Assembly (NCBI GenBank): GCA_035938215.1
Contig: DASZHC010000045.1
Location: 1 to 28,946, forward strand
DNA: 28,946 nucleotides
Origin: DASZHC01 sp035938215
GTDB taxonomy: Bacteria; Verrucomicrobiota; Verrucomicrobiia; Chthoniobacterales; JAFAMB01
Direction: 5' to 3'
In this document: positions 1 through 7,892 of the stretch, one piece after another
Position numbering within the stretch: position 1 is the first letter of the stretch
How the letters are laid out: each line of letters starts with the position of its first letter
Notes under the pieces: model-generated
Seen by the model: the letters and a program-made list of their open reading frames with translations, nothing else
What the model was told of the DNA's origin: nothing
Databases searched by the model: none
Position numbers and translations under genes: made by a program

Positions 1-62
1 ACGATGCTGCCTTCTTTGAAATCGCGCAGGGACTTCGCGATTAGCTCCTGCATCTCTGTCAT
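1..62 (-). CDS. rpsA: Probable 30S ribosomal protein S1, N-terminal fragment (runs off the window)
   Basis: Reading the minus strand from the ATG at 62-60 gives 20 codons that end in the sequence SLRDFKEGSI followed by a partial valine codon. This matches the usual start of ribosomal protein S1, where a short acidic helix leads into the first S1 RNA-binding domain (G-S-I-V). S1 helps load mRNA on the 30S subunit. It lies downstream of rpsR in the same direction after a gap of about 160 bases, so it may belong to the same translation cluster. No clear Shine-Dalgarno site precedes the ATG. An overlapping upstream ATG at 67-65 is closed at once by TGA. Only the first 20 residues are present, so another S1-domain protein is possible. 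Confidence 0.55.
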   Translation of the reverse strand, partial: MTEMQELIAKSLRDFKEGSI

Positions 63-225
63 ATCATTCACAAACATCAACAAACCACGGTTGCCTCAGG
101 TTAAGTCTGACCGGCCCGGCGCCACTTGTCGCCTTCGCACCAGCGGGAGGTGGAATCTAGCCGGAAAATCGGCATTCGCAAGGATAGAGTCGACTTTTGA
201 GGTCGAAGATGCGTCGCTGACAACC

Positions 226-465
226 CTATTTCATCAAGAGGACGGAGCGCGCTCGTTTGATCTGGCGGGTAATTTTGCGATGAAGGTGAGCAGGCATCCC
301 AGTCACCCGCCGTGGAAGAATCTTGCCGCTCTCCGTAACAAATTTTTTCAGAAGGTCCGGATTCTTATAATCGATTGCTTCGGTCGCGATATCAATCCTG
401 CGACGTGGCATGATTCGATTTGCGCGGCGAAAATTGGACCTGCGTTTGGCGTTTTTCGGTTCCAT
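226..465 (-). CDS. rpsR: 30S ribosomal protein S18 (bS18)
   Basis: The 79-residue basic protein has the diagnostic S18 core: an Arg-rich N-terminus, then IDYKNPDLLKKFVTESGKIL, then PRRVTG and a K/R-rich helix ending KRARSVLLMK. S18 sits on the platform of the 30S subunit and pairs with S6. Its length is typical. The ATG at 465 lies 5 bases after the rpmG stop codon, so the two genes are almost certainly co-transcribed and translationally coupled. The classical partners rpsF, ssb and rplI are not adjacent; here S18 follows L33 and a DksA-like gene, an arrangement that differs from the common rpsF-ssb-rpsR-rplI operon. Identification is very secure. Confidence 0.96.
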   Translation of the reverse strand: MEPKNAKRRSNFRRANRIMPRRRIDIATEAIDYKNPDLLKKFVTESGKILPRRVTGMPAHLHRKITRQIKRARSVLLMK

Positions 466-470
466 GGGGA

Positions 471-644
471 CTACTTCACTTCTCGGTGCAAAGTGTGGCG
501 ACGCAGGAAAGGGTTGTATTTCTTTTTTTCCAAGCGTCCAGGTGTATTCGGGCTCTTCTTGTTCCGTGTGCTGACATAACGCGAAACCGGTTTGCCCTCG
601 GCTTTTGCTTCAGTGCACTCCAGAATGATGATGTCCCTTGGCAT
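471..644 (-). CDS. rpmG: 50S ribosomal protein L33 (bL33)
   Basis: The reverse strand from ATG 644 encodes 57 residues: MPRDIIILECTEAKAEGKPV, then a region with RYVSTRNKK, then NTPGRLEKKKYNPFLRRHTL and the end HREVK. The NTPGRLEKKKYNP...RRHTLHRE block is the hallmark of L33, a small protein near the E site of the 50S subunit. Only one cysteine remains, so this is the zinc-independent (C-minus) form rather than the form with two CxxC pairs. The gene begins 5 bases after the DksA-like stop and ends 5 bases before rpsR, giving a compact three-gene unit. No strong ribosome binding site is visible, which fits translational coupling. Confidence 0.95.
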   Translation of the reverse strand: MPRDIIILECTEAKAEGKPVSRYVSTRNKKSPNTPGRLEKKKYNPFLRRHTLHREVK

Positions 645-649
645 AACAA

Positions 650-1231
650 CTAGTCTTTCGAATCGGTGATCGTGTCTTCTTCTTCGGTTTCGCCACCCTC
701 ATCCTCAGTCAGACCGAATAAGGAGGTTACTGGCTGCCTGATGCGCGTCGCCTTCTTTTGCTTCTCGATCTGAGTCTGGCATTCGACAGTAAAGCGAGCG
801 AAAGGGATCGCCTCCAACCGGGCGTGTGGGATCTGTTTGCCAGACATCTCGCAAATTCCATAGGTACCGGCGTCGACGCGTTTGAGCGCTTCTTCGATCT
901 CGTACAGCGCATCTTGCTCCTGCGAAAGCAGACTAAGAGCGAAATCGCGATCGTAGGCATCGCTCCCTGCGTCGGCTTGATGCATGCCAAAAGCGGACGC
1001 CTCGCTCCCCTCGGCTCGCGAACGGAGCGTGTCCCGCGACACGCCCATCATCGAATCGAGGAGGCTGTCGCGGAGCTGCAACAGCTTGCTTTTCTGTTTA
1101 CGCAGGAAATGCGGAAGATTCTCGTCGCCCTCTTCGAGGCTGGAGTCTACCTGTTCTTGCTGTACTTCGTCAGGTTCCACTTGCCCATTATCGGACGTCA
1201 TGTCCTTCTTTTGTGCTTTTGATTTCGCCAT
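650..1231 (-). CDS. TraR/DksA-family protein with degenerate zinc finger
   Basis: This 193-residue protein starts at the ATG at 1231 (MAKSKAQKK). A longer reading frame upstream would run into the permease gene and looks non-coding. The N-terminal third is acidic and probably disordered. The middle forms a long coiled coil (LRKQKSKLLQLRDSLLDSM through LLSQEQDALYEIEEALKRV). The C-terminus has the DksA finger in the form YGICEMSGKQIPHARLEAIP and FTVECQ. The second cysteine of each CxxC pair is replaced (CEMS and CQTQ), so zinc binding is doubtful. DksA proteins enter the RNA polymerase secondary channel and, with ppGpp, tune rRNA and ribosomal protein promoters. Here the gene heads an operon with rpmG and rpsR, 5 bases before rpmG. 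Family assignment is solid; regulatory activity is inferred. Confidence 0.85.
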   Translation of the reverse strand: MAKSKAQKKDMTSDNGQVEPDEVQQEQVDSSLEEGDENLPHFLRKQKSKLLQLRDSLLDSMMGVSRDTLRSRAEGSEASAFGMHQADAGSDAYDRDFALSLLSQEQDALYEIEEALKRVDAGTYGICEMSGKQIPHARLEAIPFARFTVECQTQIEKQKKATRIRQPVTSLFGLTEDEGGETEEEDTITDSKD

Positions 1232-1332
1232 AGGTTCGACAGACAACGCTGGTTGCTCACCAAATCGCCCCCAACAAGGAGGCGAATGTATACTGGCAAT
1301 TGTTTTGCTACGCAAGAGGAAAGATAGGTGCA

Positions 1333-2136
1333 TCAGGAACTTGCGCTGGAGTACCGGTTCAGGGCGATTCTCCAGAGGATTCTGGAGCAAAGTAACATCG
1401 ACGCCGAAGCGAGTATAAGGTGGCCAATCAGCAGCCATGGAGTGGTCGAAGCATTCATCAAAACACGCGCCGGAACGTTTGTCACGACTATGACGGGAAT
1501 TAGCCAGCTGAATACGAATTTAACGGTTCCCTTAAAGACCACATCGGGATACCGGGCGAGATTCATGACGCTGTAATAGCCCCAAATCAGCCCTTGCGCA
1601 CGAACAATCCAAAAGCTCATTACGGCCAGGCCGAACATTATGGCGTAGTGGATCGTAACACCAAGCAGTATTGTAACGAGATAAAGCAGGACTTGGCCGA
1701 TACCGGGCACGACGTGCAGCCGATAAAGCGAGTAGCTCACAATTGCGATTCCAACCAGCGCGTTCACGATGCTGTCCAAACCGAACTGACGCAGTGAAGT
1801 GATGAATTGGCCGTCCACAGGTTGCAGCAAGACAAAGTCAAATTTACCGGTTCGGACGAGTTCGGGCAGGTTCACGAGATTGGTGTAAAAAAAAGCTTGG
1901 AAAAATTGACTGACTATCTGGTGCGTTCCAACAAGCAGCACCATTTGCCATTTCGTCCAATCGCCGATCCTCTCCACCTTACTGAATATCACTTCTATAA
2001 AAACGAGCTGACCGACGAACCAAAGAGATTCGACGACCATCCACAGAAGAAAATTCAGCTTGAAACTCATCTCCCGAATGAGCGAGTTGCGTAACAGAAC
2101 CGCGTAAACCGAGAGATATTTTTGGGCAGCAGCCAT
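1333..2136 (-). CDS. ABC-2 type transporter permease (DUF990-like)
   Basis: The protein has 267 residues from the ATG at 2136 (MAAAQKYLSVYAVLLRNSL). It shows about six hydrophobic segments, for example FLLWMVVESLWFVGQLVFIE, VLLYLVTILLGVTIHYAIMF and FVFSWLIPVIVV. The order and the N-terminal amphipathic RNSLIREMSFK motif fit the ABC-2 permease subfamily (DUF990) that usually works with a second permease and an ATPase to export lipid or drug-like substrates. Neither partner is visible in this window: the gene upstream on the same strand is an aminotransferase, separated by a repeat. The subunit may therefore be an operon remnant, or its partners may lie elsewhere. An in-frame extension to 2253 was rejected because it enters the repeat and is rich in unlikely residues. 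The substrate cannot be inferred. Confidence 0.8.
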   Translation of the reverse strand: MAAAQKYLSVYAVLLRNSLIREMSFKLNFLLWMVVESLWFVGQLVFIEVIFSKVERIGDWTKWQMVLLVGTHQIVSQFFQAFFYTNLVNLPELVRTGKFDFVLLQPVDGQFITSLRQFGLDSIVNALVGIAIVSYSLYRLHVVPGIGQVLLYLVTILLGVTIHYAIMFGLAVMSFWIVRAQGLIWGYYSVMNLARYPDVVFKGTVKFVFSWLIPVIVVTNVPARVLMNASTTPWLLIGHLILASASMLLCSRILWRIALNRYSSASS

Positions 2137-2187
2137 GTGGGAGTGGACACGGGAGACGGGGAGAGAGGACACGGATAGGAAGATATT

Positions 2188-2394
2188 ACCACAGAGACGC
2201 AGAGAGCACGAAGATTCAACCGATGCCAGAAGGGCTTTGGGCCCATTGCTCAAGGCTCATGAATCGGTCCGGCGCTTCTTCCCCAAAATGGTTGCCTGGG
2301 AAAAGTTATCAAGTCGCTCGAGGGTGCGGAGCAGCCAATCGAAACCCAAGTATTTAAGTATTGAAATTCTTTGAGTACTCTGTGCCTCTGTGGT
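2188..2394. repeat. Imperfect 26-bp inverted repeat pair bounding an intergenic segment
   Basis: The left arm 2188-2213 begins ACCACAGAGACGCAGAG. The right arm 2369-2394 is its reverse complement with 20 of 26 bases matching (ends CTCTGTGCCTCTGTGGT). Together they bound 207 bases in the 270-base gap between the ABC permease and the aminotransferase. No convincing gene lies between the arms. The CACAGAGxCxCAGAG theme looks like a dispersed intergenic repeat rather than an operator. It could be a small non-autonomous element or two solo repeats. Confidence 0.5.
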
Positions 2395-2407
2395 GAAATT
2401 CCTCCAC

Positions 2408-3571
2408 TCAAATGGTGCGACAAAATTCCTCGAAGCGATCCATCCCTTTCTTGATCACATCCAGACTAGTGGCGTAGCTGAAACGAACAGTTCGATCATC
2501 GCCAAACGCGATGCCGGGAACGACCGCTACGTTCGCCTTGCTCAGGAGGCGGTCCGCGAAATTCTGAGATGTGAGTCCGAGCTTACTGACGTTGACGAGA
2601 ACATAAAACGCACCCTGCGGGCGGACGACGCTGACATGTTCCATCTTGGCGAAGCGATCCAGCATATACTCGCGGCGGAGATTAAATTCATCTCTCATAT
2701 CGATCACAGGTTGTTGGTCCCCTTTAAGAGCGGCGACCGCCCCCTTCTGTGCGAAGGAACACGCGTTTGAGGTGCTATGACTCTGGATTGAGTCGATTGC
2801 CTTGGCAATCGACTCGGGAGCGGCCAGATAACCAAGGCGCCAACCTGTCATCGCGTACGATTTGCTGAATCCGTTCACCGTGATGCTCAGGTCGTAGTAC
2901 TCCCGGCCCAGCGACGCGACGCTGAAATGTTCTGCGCCATCGTATACGAGCTTTTCGTAGATCTCATCTGAAAGGATCAATATCTCCTCTTCTGCAGCGA
3001 CCTCTGCCAGTGCTTGAAGTTCCTTCTTCGAGTAAACGGCTCCGGTCGGATTACCCGGACTGTTGAGGATGATCATCTTGGTGCGTGGCGTCATTGCGTT
3101 TTCGAATTGTTCCGCCGTTAGTTTCCAGCCACTTTCCTCGCTCGTTTGAACAAACACTGGGTCAGCGCCGGCTAGCCGAACCATTTCCGGATAGCTCAGC
3201 CAATAAGGAGCCGGAATGATGACTTCATCGCCGGGCTGGCAAGTCGCAAGAATCGCGTTGTAACAGGAATGCTTTGCCCCGTCGCTTACGATGATTTGCG
3301 AAGGCTTATAGTCCATTCCATTGTCAGCCAAAAATTTCTCAGCAATCGCCTGGCGCAGTTCGGGGATACCGGAACTAGGCGTGTACTTGGTAAAGCCCGC
3401 TTCAAGAGATGCGATTGCGGCGGCCTTAATGTGTTCGGGAGTATCGAAGTCCGGCTCACCTGCTCCGAAGCTGCAAACATCGATCCCTTCGGATTTCATC
3501 GCTTTGGCCTTGCTGTCGATCGAAAGGGTGAGGGACGGAGTTAGGCTGGTAGCTCTAGAGGAAAGTTGCAT
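2408..3571 (-). CDS. Pyridoxal-phosphate aspartate aminotransferase (class I, Thermus-like subgroup)
   Basis: The 387-residue protein is full length for the class I aminotransferase fold. Visible landmarks are GAGEPDFDTPEHI near the N-terminus (substrate loop), PAPYWLSYPEM, NSPGNPTGAVY (cofactor-binding Asn), SDEIYEKLVYDG (Asp that pairs with the pyridine nitrogen), SKSYAMTGWRLGY with the Schiff-base lysine, and the C-terminal RFSYATS arginine that binds the substrate carboxylate. The closest family is the Thermus/Bacillus type of aspartate transaminase, which moves the amino group between aspartate and 2-oxoglutarate and in some bacteria also accepts prephenate. It lies 54 bases downstream of prmA on the same strand. 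The enzyme class is certain; the exact substrate range is not. Confidence 0.9.
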   Translation of the reverse strand: MQLSSRATSLTPSLTLSIDSKAKAMKSEGIDVCSFGAGEPDFDTPEHIKAAAIASLEAGFTKYTPSSGIPELRQAIAEKFLADNGMDYKPSQIIVSDGAKHSCYNAILATCQPGDEVIIPAPYWLSYPEMVRLAGADPVFVQTSEESGWKLTAEQFENAMTPRTKMIILNSPGNPTGAVYSKKELQALAEVAAEEEILILSDEIYEKLVYDGAEHFSVASLGREYYDLSITVNGFSKSYAMTGWRLGYLAAPESIAKAIDSIQSHSTSNACSFAQKGAVAALKGDQQPVIDMRDEFNLRREYMLDRFAKMEHVSVVRPQGAFYVLVNVSKLGLTSQNFADRLLSKANVAVVPGIAFGDDRTVRFSYATSLDVIKKGMDRFEEFCRTI

Positions 3572-3625
3572 AAAAGACCTGTTTCAGGACTACATGGCCC
3601 TTCCTGTCTTTTCAACCAAGGATTT

Positions 3626-4459
3626 TCAAAGAAGTTTTTGCCCCTTCCTAGCCAGGAGCGTTACCCATTTTCCCCGAATGCGCATGCAGTTAATTTGCCC
3701 CCTCATTCGCCCGATCACGTCGATAACCGGTTCAACCTGGTCCCGCATCACACCCGATACGATGATGCTGCCGGCCGGCTTGATCGCCTGCCAGAGGTTG
3801 GCTGCGGCTGAGCAGAACAGTTCGCCGTACAGGTTCGCGGCGACAATGTCAAAAGGCTCTTCGACACGATGCTTGAGAACATCGGCTCGAACCACGCGAA
3901 GTCCGTTTACACGGTTTTTGGATCTGTTGTGCCTGGCGATGCGGACAGCCGTAGGATCGACGTCGAACGCCAGAACCTCGGATGCTCCAAGCTTGCAGGC
4001 GGCTATCGCAAGAATCCCTGTTCCGGTGCCGGCATCGAGAAAAGTCCAATCGCCGGATTTGGGCGCGATGTCGACCAGCAATCTTAGGCATCCGGCCGTA
4101 GTGGGGTGTTCCCCTGTGCCGAAAGCTAGATTCGCCGGAATATAGATCGTGTGTGGTTCCGGGGCGCCGGAACTAGGTTCCAGATTTACAATGTGCAAAC
4201 GACCGCGAATCGATATTGGTTTTCTGAGGATGAATTGCCGGGCCCAATCCGCGCTTGAGTAGTTGAGGTCTAGAACCTCACCGCCCAGACACTTCTGAAG
4301 GGTTACAGATTCGTCAAGTGTGATATCAAAAATTTCCAATCGAATCCGGCGCGTCTTCGATATTTGGGTAACCACCACTCGTTCGGGACCGAGAAACGCT
4401 AATCTTTCCTGCCACGAATCGGCCCATTTTTCGCTGCTCAATTTTCGCCAGACGAGCAT
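3626..4459 (-). CDS. prmA: Ribosomal protein L11 methyltransferase
   Basis: This 277-residue protein carries the PrmA signature NLAFGTGEHPTTAGCLRLL followed by the SAM-binding motif I FLDAGTGTGILAIAACKLG and motif II VLAFDVDPTAVRIARHN. The later VAANLYGEL takes the place of the usual ANI-L catalytic segment. PrmA trimethylates several amino groups of ribosomal protein L11 in the cytoplasm. The N-terminal half is the substrate-recognition domain (DESVTLQKCLGGEVLDL), and the overall length is normal. It is the first gene of a minus-strand pair with the aminotransferase and diverges from the Dabb gene across 54 bases, which must hold both promoters. The usual AFGTGTHPTT reads AFGTGEHPTT, a change that still fits the family. 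Confidence 0.88.
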   Translation of the reverse strand: MLVWRKLSSEKWADSWQERLAFLGPERVVVTQISKTRRIRLEIFDITLDESVTLQKCLGGEVLDLNYSSADWARQFILRKPISIRGRLHIVNLEPSSGAPEPHTIYIPANLAFGTGEHPTTAGCLRLLVDIAPKSGDWTFLDAGTGTGILAIAACKLGASEVLAFDVDPTAVRIARHNRSKNRVNGLRVVRADVLKHRVEEPFDIVAANLYGELFCSAAANLWQAIKPAGSIIVSGVMRDQVEPVIDVIGRMRGQINCMRIRGKWVTLLARKGQKLL

Positions 4460-4513
4460 CTTGTCGATAATCCTTGCGTACTGAATGACGACTTTTTAGA
4501 AGAGGACGCGTAC

Positions 4514-4825
4514 ATGATTCATCACATCGTACTGTACAAGCTTAGGCCGGAGCTCACTGCGGAGCAGATCGAGCAAATCTTGATCCAAACGCGAATGCAG
4601 CTTCTAAAGATTTCGGTTGCGATGAACGTGCGATGCGGGAGGCGCATCGACAGAGACAATGAATGGCCGCTTTTTTTAGCGGTTGAATTCGATTCCAAAG
4701 AACGCATGGCCATGTTCAAAGAGGATCCCGTCTACATTAAATTTGTCGAGGAGACGATCAAGCCGAACACGCAGCAATCACTGGTCCTGGATTACGAAAC
4801 CGATCCCAAACGAAAATATCCCTGA
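4514..4825 (+). CDS. Dabb (stress-responsive alpha/beta barrel) domain protein
   Basis: The 103-residue protein begins MIHHIVLYKLRPELTAEQIE, the classic start of Dabb domains (HxVxFKxK...), with a central FLAVEFDSKERMAMF strand-helix and the end VEETIKPNTQQSLVLDYE. Dabb proteins are small dimeric ferredoxin-like barrels. Their roles vary (stress response, polyketide cyclisation) and are often unknown, so no function is assigned. It is transcribed away from prmA. Its last 34 bases overlap the 3' end of the class III aminotransferase on the other strand, so the two genes are convergent with no room for an intergenic terminator. Confidence 0.8.
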   Translation: MIHHIVLYKLRPELTAEQIEQILIQTRMQLLKISVAMNVRCGRRIDRDNEWPLFLAVEFDSKERMAMFKEDPVYIKFVEETIKPNTQQSLVLDYETDPKRKYP

Positions 4826-6171
4826 ATCTTTCTGCAGGCGAAATCAATCTCTTCCGGTTCGATGCAGAACGGGGGAGTGAATGTCAAAACGTTGCCCTGA
4901 GGACCTCCACCCAGCAGAATAATTCCATCTTTTAACGCAAGCCGTACCATTCTTGCGGCGAGTTGTGTATTTGGCGCGCCATCTTCGTCAACGATTTCCA
5001 ATCCGGTCATGAGTCCGAGACCACGCACATTCCCCTTGAAAGAAGGGATTCCTTGCTGAAGGCCCTTGCGCAACCGATCTCCCAGGAAACGGACGCGCGG
5101 ACCGATTGCCGGGTCAAGGTGGAGATCGATTGATGCGAGCGCTGCGGCGCACCCGACTGGATTGCCCAAAAAAGTTGTGGTGTGCAAAGCTTCACCTCGG
5201 GATTTGGGCCACGAATCCATCACTTCCACTCGGCCGACGCATGCAGACAGCGGGTACCCGGTCGTGAGTCCTTTGCCCAGGCAGATGATATCGGGAAAGA
5301 CGTTGAACTGGTCGCTGGCAAATAAGGTGCCGGTACGATTGAACCCCGTGTAGATTTCGTCGAACACCAGGAGGATTTTGTACGTGTCGCACAGCTTGCG
5401 GAGCACGCGAAGAAAATCGAGCGGAGGAATAACTTCGCCGCCGCGTCCTTGGCATGGTTCCACGACCATGCATCCGATCGGCCGCTGGCGGATCGTTTGT
5501 ACGATTTGATCTTCGATCGATTCGAGGCATGAACTCGCGCAGTTCGGGAAACGAGAGCCATGCAGACGGTGCCCCTCGGTTCTTCCGAACGGGCACCGAA
5601 AACAGTAGGGGTAAGGTATCCAGCTCGTAAAGTCGCGAAGATGCTGCTGAAACGGCTCGCGCAACCATGGAATTCCCATCAATTCAAGAGTGCCGTAGCC
5701 CAGCCCATGATAGCCTCCGGTGAACGCGATTACCCCTGGTTTCCCGCTATGCAGGAGGGAGGTCTTGATCGCAACCTCAACGGCCTCAAACCCCGAATTA
5801 CACAGCGTTGTTTTTCCCCTGCCAAGTCCCCATCTCTCGAACGTTATCTCACTCAGTTTCTGGCATACGAGGACCTTGCTCGCGGTGGGATGAACGTCTC
5901 CCATCGCGTGCATGAGTCTGCCCGACTGAAGGGCAATCGCTGATTGTACGGCAGGATGAGTGTGACCGTGAGAGGCAACCGCAAAACCGGCCGTGAGATC
6001 GAGAAAGCGGTTGCCGTCCACATCCCAGACGTTGGTTCCCGACGCCCGCTCCCAAAAAACTGGGAAATCGGGAGCAAGGAAGGTTACATTCCAATTTTCG
6101 TACCTGGATAGCGTTGCGGCGAGTGCGAGCGAACGCTGCCCAGGAATAGCTGTGATGATTTGCGGCAACAT
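4792..6171 (-). CDS. Class III PLP-dependent aminotransferase (GabT/ArgD superfamily)
   Basis: The 459-residue protein has the class III landmarks in order: NVWDVDGNRFLDLTAGFAVA, LCNSGFEAVEVAIK (phosphate-binding region), FTGGYHGLGYGTLELMG, VVEPCQGRGGEVIPP, VFDEIYTGFNRTGTLFASDQ, the lysine in CLGKGLTTGYPLSA that holds PLP, and HTTTFLGNPVGCAAALAS. Relatives use omega-amino acids such as 4-aminobutyrate, acetylornithine or taurine with 2-oxoglutarate or pyruvate; the substrate here is not determined. An insert with four cysteines (YPYCFRCPFG and PNCASSCLES) follows the GGYHG region and is found in some relatives. The gene lies downstream of the GlgA-like gene on the same strand, 107 bases apart. 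Confidence 0.85.
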   Translation of the reverse strand: MLPQIITAIPGQRSLALAATLSRYENWNVTFLAPDFPVFWERASGTNVWDVDGNRFLDLTAGFAVASHGHTHPAVQSAIALQSGRLMHAMGDVHPTASKVLVCQKLSEITFERWGLGRGKTTLCNSGFEAVEVAIKTSLLHSGKPGVIAFTGGYHGLGYGTLELMGIPWLREPFQQHLRDFTSWIPYPYCFRCPFGRTEGHRLHGSRFPNCASSCLESIEDQIVQTIRQRPIGCMVVEPCQGRGGEVIPPLDFLRVLRKLCDTYKILLVFDEIYTGFNRTGTLFASDQFNVFPDIICLGKGLTTGYPLSACVGRVEVMDSWPKSRGEALHTTTFLGNPVGCAAALASIDLHLDPAIGPRVRFLGDRLRKGLQQGIPSFKGNVRGLGLMTGLEIVDEDGAPNTQLAARMVRLALKDGIILLGGGPQGNVLTFTPPFCIEPEEIDFACRKIQGYFRLGSVS

Positions 6172-6278
6172 CGCGGAACAACGATACCGGCACCTCGCGT
6201 CCTCTTAACCCTCAACCGATGGCCGAAGATCGAGAAACAAGGCGCAGGCTCTGAGAAGCAGTTTCCCTTCGTTTCGAT

Positions 6279-7721
6279 TCATGCCGAACCAGGGGTTCGG
6301 TGGCGCAACAAATTAGCGTAGAGCTTCGTGAATGCGGCCGACGATTCATGCCAAGACATGTCGATTTTCTGCGCGCGTGCCGCGAGTTGTGACCAAAGAT
6401 CGGACCGCTGATAAAGCTCGTTCACCCGGCGTATGGAATCTGGCAATGCCCTGGGAGAATGCTCGGAGTAGATGAATCCATTGCCTGAATCGGTAGCTGG
6501 ATCGTAATCGGAAACAACCTGGTTGACCCCTCCGCGGAATTTCACGACCGGCAAGGTTGCATATCGCATGGCCGTGAGGGCTGTGATCGCACGAAATCCA
6601 AGCGATGAGGGGAGCAGCACTGCATCCGCCCCGGCCAGTACAAGTTTCCGGATTCTCGCGTCAGCGTCCGGCAGGTAGGAAAAGCGGGTCGGATATTTTC
6701 GTTCTGCCAGAATCACGTCCGCGAGATCAGCTTCAGGAGCTTTTCCGGCGACGATAAGGCGGGCGTTAGCGGTAAGAATCAAATCAATGAAGGCTTTAAC
6801 GGCGGCAAATGCCCCATCGTCCTGTGGCTCGATCGGCAGAGCATACACAGCGCCATTCACATTCTTATCGAGGCCAAGTTCTTCGAGGACCGCCTCTCTA
6901 CAGCTCGGCTTCCCATCGTCAGATTTCCAGTGCTTTCCAATCAGCGCTTCGAGCGAAGGATTCGTCTCAGCGTAGTCAAGCCCGTGCGGAATTCCAAACG
7001 TCTTATAGTGATTTTCCCGTAGAACCGCATCGAGACCAAAACTGTGTTGGAGAGTGAATGCCTCGAAAAGAGCCGTCTCTCCCGGCAACGTAACTGCGTC
7101 CGCGTGCAAGATACCGCCTTTGAGAAAGTTAAGCCGTCCATAAAACTCGACTCCATTCGGACCGAAGTAGGAGCCGGGCAAATTGGTCAGTGCAAAATCA
7201 AAACTCCAGAATGAGCCTTGATGTTCCAGGTTGTGAATCGTGAGGGCAGTACGGAACGGCAATTGCCGGTCGCGCACAAACACTGGGACCAGAGCAACTG
7301 TCCAGTCGTGGCAATGGATGATCTCAGGGGAGGGAGCGAGTCTCTGAGCGAGTTCAACGACGACTTTTGACAAGAAGATGAACCGTTCAGCATTGTCGTC
7401 ATACGCTCTGCCATCGCTGCCGTAGATGCCGCTGCGATCAAAGTATTCGTCGCGGCGGACCAAGAATACTTCTACCCCGTCCGAGTTGGTTGTTTGCAGG
7501 ATGTCGGCGATGGTGCGTTTGCCCCCGAGATTCACCTGGAACTCGATGCCGGTCGGCCGAATATCCTGTTTGCTTTCGCGTACGGTCCGATACAGTGGCA
7601 TGACTACTTGGACGTCATGACCGAAGCGCTTCAATTCGGCGGCAAGAACGCCGACTTGATCTCCCAGATTGCCGGTGGAAGCGAGAGGAGAGAACTCACT
7701 GGTTGCCATTAAAATCTTCAT
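6279..7721 (-). CDS. GlgA-like glycosyltransferase family 5 protein, catalytic motifs degenerate
   Basis: The 480-residue protein aligns end to end with glycogen synthase: MKILMATSEFSPLASTG at the N-terminus, IIHCHDWTVALVPVF, LTIHNLEHQG, GGILHADAVTLPG, IPHGLDY, and the C-terminal AMRYATLPVV and DMSWHESS. Key residues have changed. The ADP-glucose loop KTGGL reads STGNL. The loop SRLxxQKG, which supplies the conserved Arg and Lys, reads LPIEPQDDG. The segment PSRFEPCGL with the conserved Glu reads PSSLGFRAI. GT5 enzymes extend alpha-1,4-glucan from ADP-glucose. With these losses the protein is more likely a non-catalytic paralogue or one with a changed role. The frame is intact and shows no sign of random decay. 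It diverges from the PTS IIA gene across 171 bases. Confidence 0.75.
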   Translation of the reverse strand: MKILMATSEFSPLASTGNLGDQVGVLAAELKRFGHDVQVVMPLYRTVRESKQDIRPTGIEFQVNLGGKRTIADILQTTNSDGVEVFLVRRDEYFDRSGIYGSDGRAYDDNAERFIFLSKVVVELAQRLAPSPEIIHCHDWTVALVPVFVRDRQLPFRTALTIHNLEHQGSFWSFDFALTNLPGSYFGPNGVEFYGRLNFLKGGILHADAVTLPGETALFEAFTLQHSFGLDAVLRENHYKTFGIPHGLDYAETNPSLEALIGKHWKSDDGKPSCREAVLEELGLDKNVNGAVYALPIEPQDDGAFAAVKAFIDLILTANARLIVAGKAPEADLADVILAERKYPTRFSYLPDADARIRKLVLAGADAVLLPSSLGFRAITALTAMRYATLPVVKFRGGVNQVVSDYDPATDSGNGFIYSEHSPRALPDSIRRVNELYQRSDLWSQLAARAQKIDMSWHESSAAFTKLYANLLRHRTPGSA

Positions 7722-7877
7722 GCAATAGACTCACTGGTTTAGAGGATTGTTGATTAACGACCGATTTTTTAAAATGTAAATCGAACGGCAGCATTGGTGT
7801 TCCGCCCCGAAAATAGCGTTTGCGTCTTTGAAGTGAAAGACTCTTGTCAAAGGGCGGTGAGTTGCTAAGGTGCCGCA

Positions 7878-7889
7878 TCTCGATCGAGA
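7878..7889. promoter_or_regulatory. Perfect 12-bp palindrome just upstream of the PTS IIA start
   Basis: TCTCGATCGAGA is a perfect palindrome that ends 3 bases before the ATG at 7893, within the 171-base divergent region between the GlgA-like gene and the PTS IIA gene. It occupies the place of a ribosome binding site and could be an operator or a small hairpin that affects translation. It may also be chance. Confidence 0.25.
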
Positions 7890-7892
7890 GCT

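Noticed and set aside
4..579. Long plus-strand open frame at the left edge
   Set aside because: It is antisense to clear rpsR and rpmG genes and has no recognisable domain.
1232..1438. N-terminal extension of the DksA-like gene
   Set aside because: It would overlap the ABC permease and its residues are unlike the family; the ATG at 1231 is better.
5192..5668. Antisense frame within the class III aminotransferase
   Set aside because: It lies wholly over a conserved gene in another frame of the same strand and has low-complexity Arg/Ser composition.
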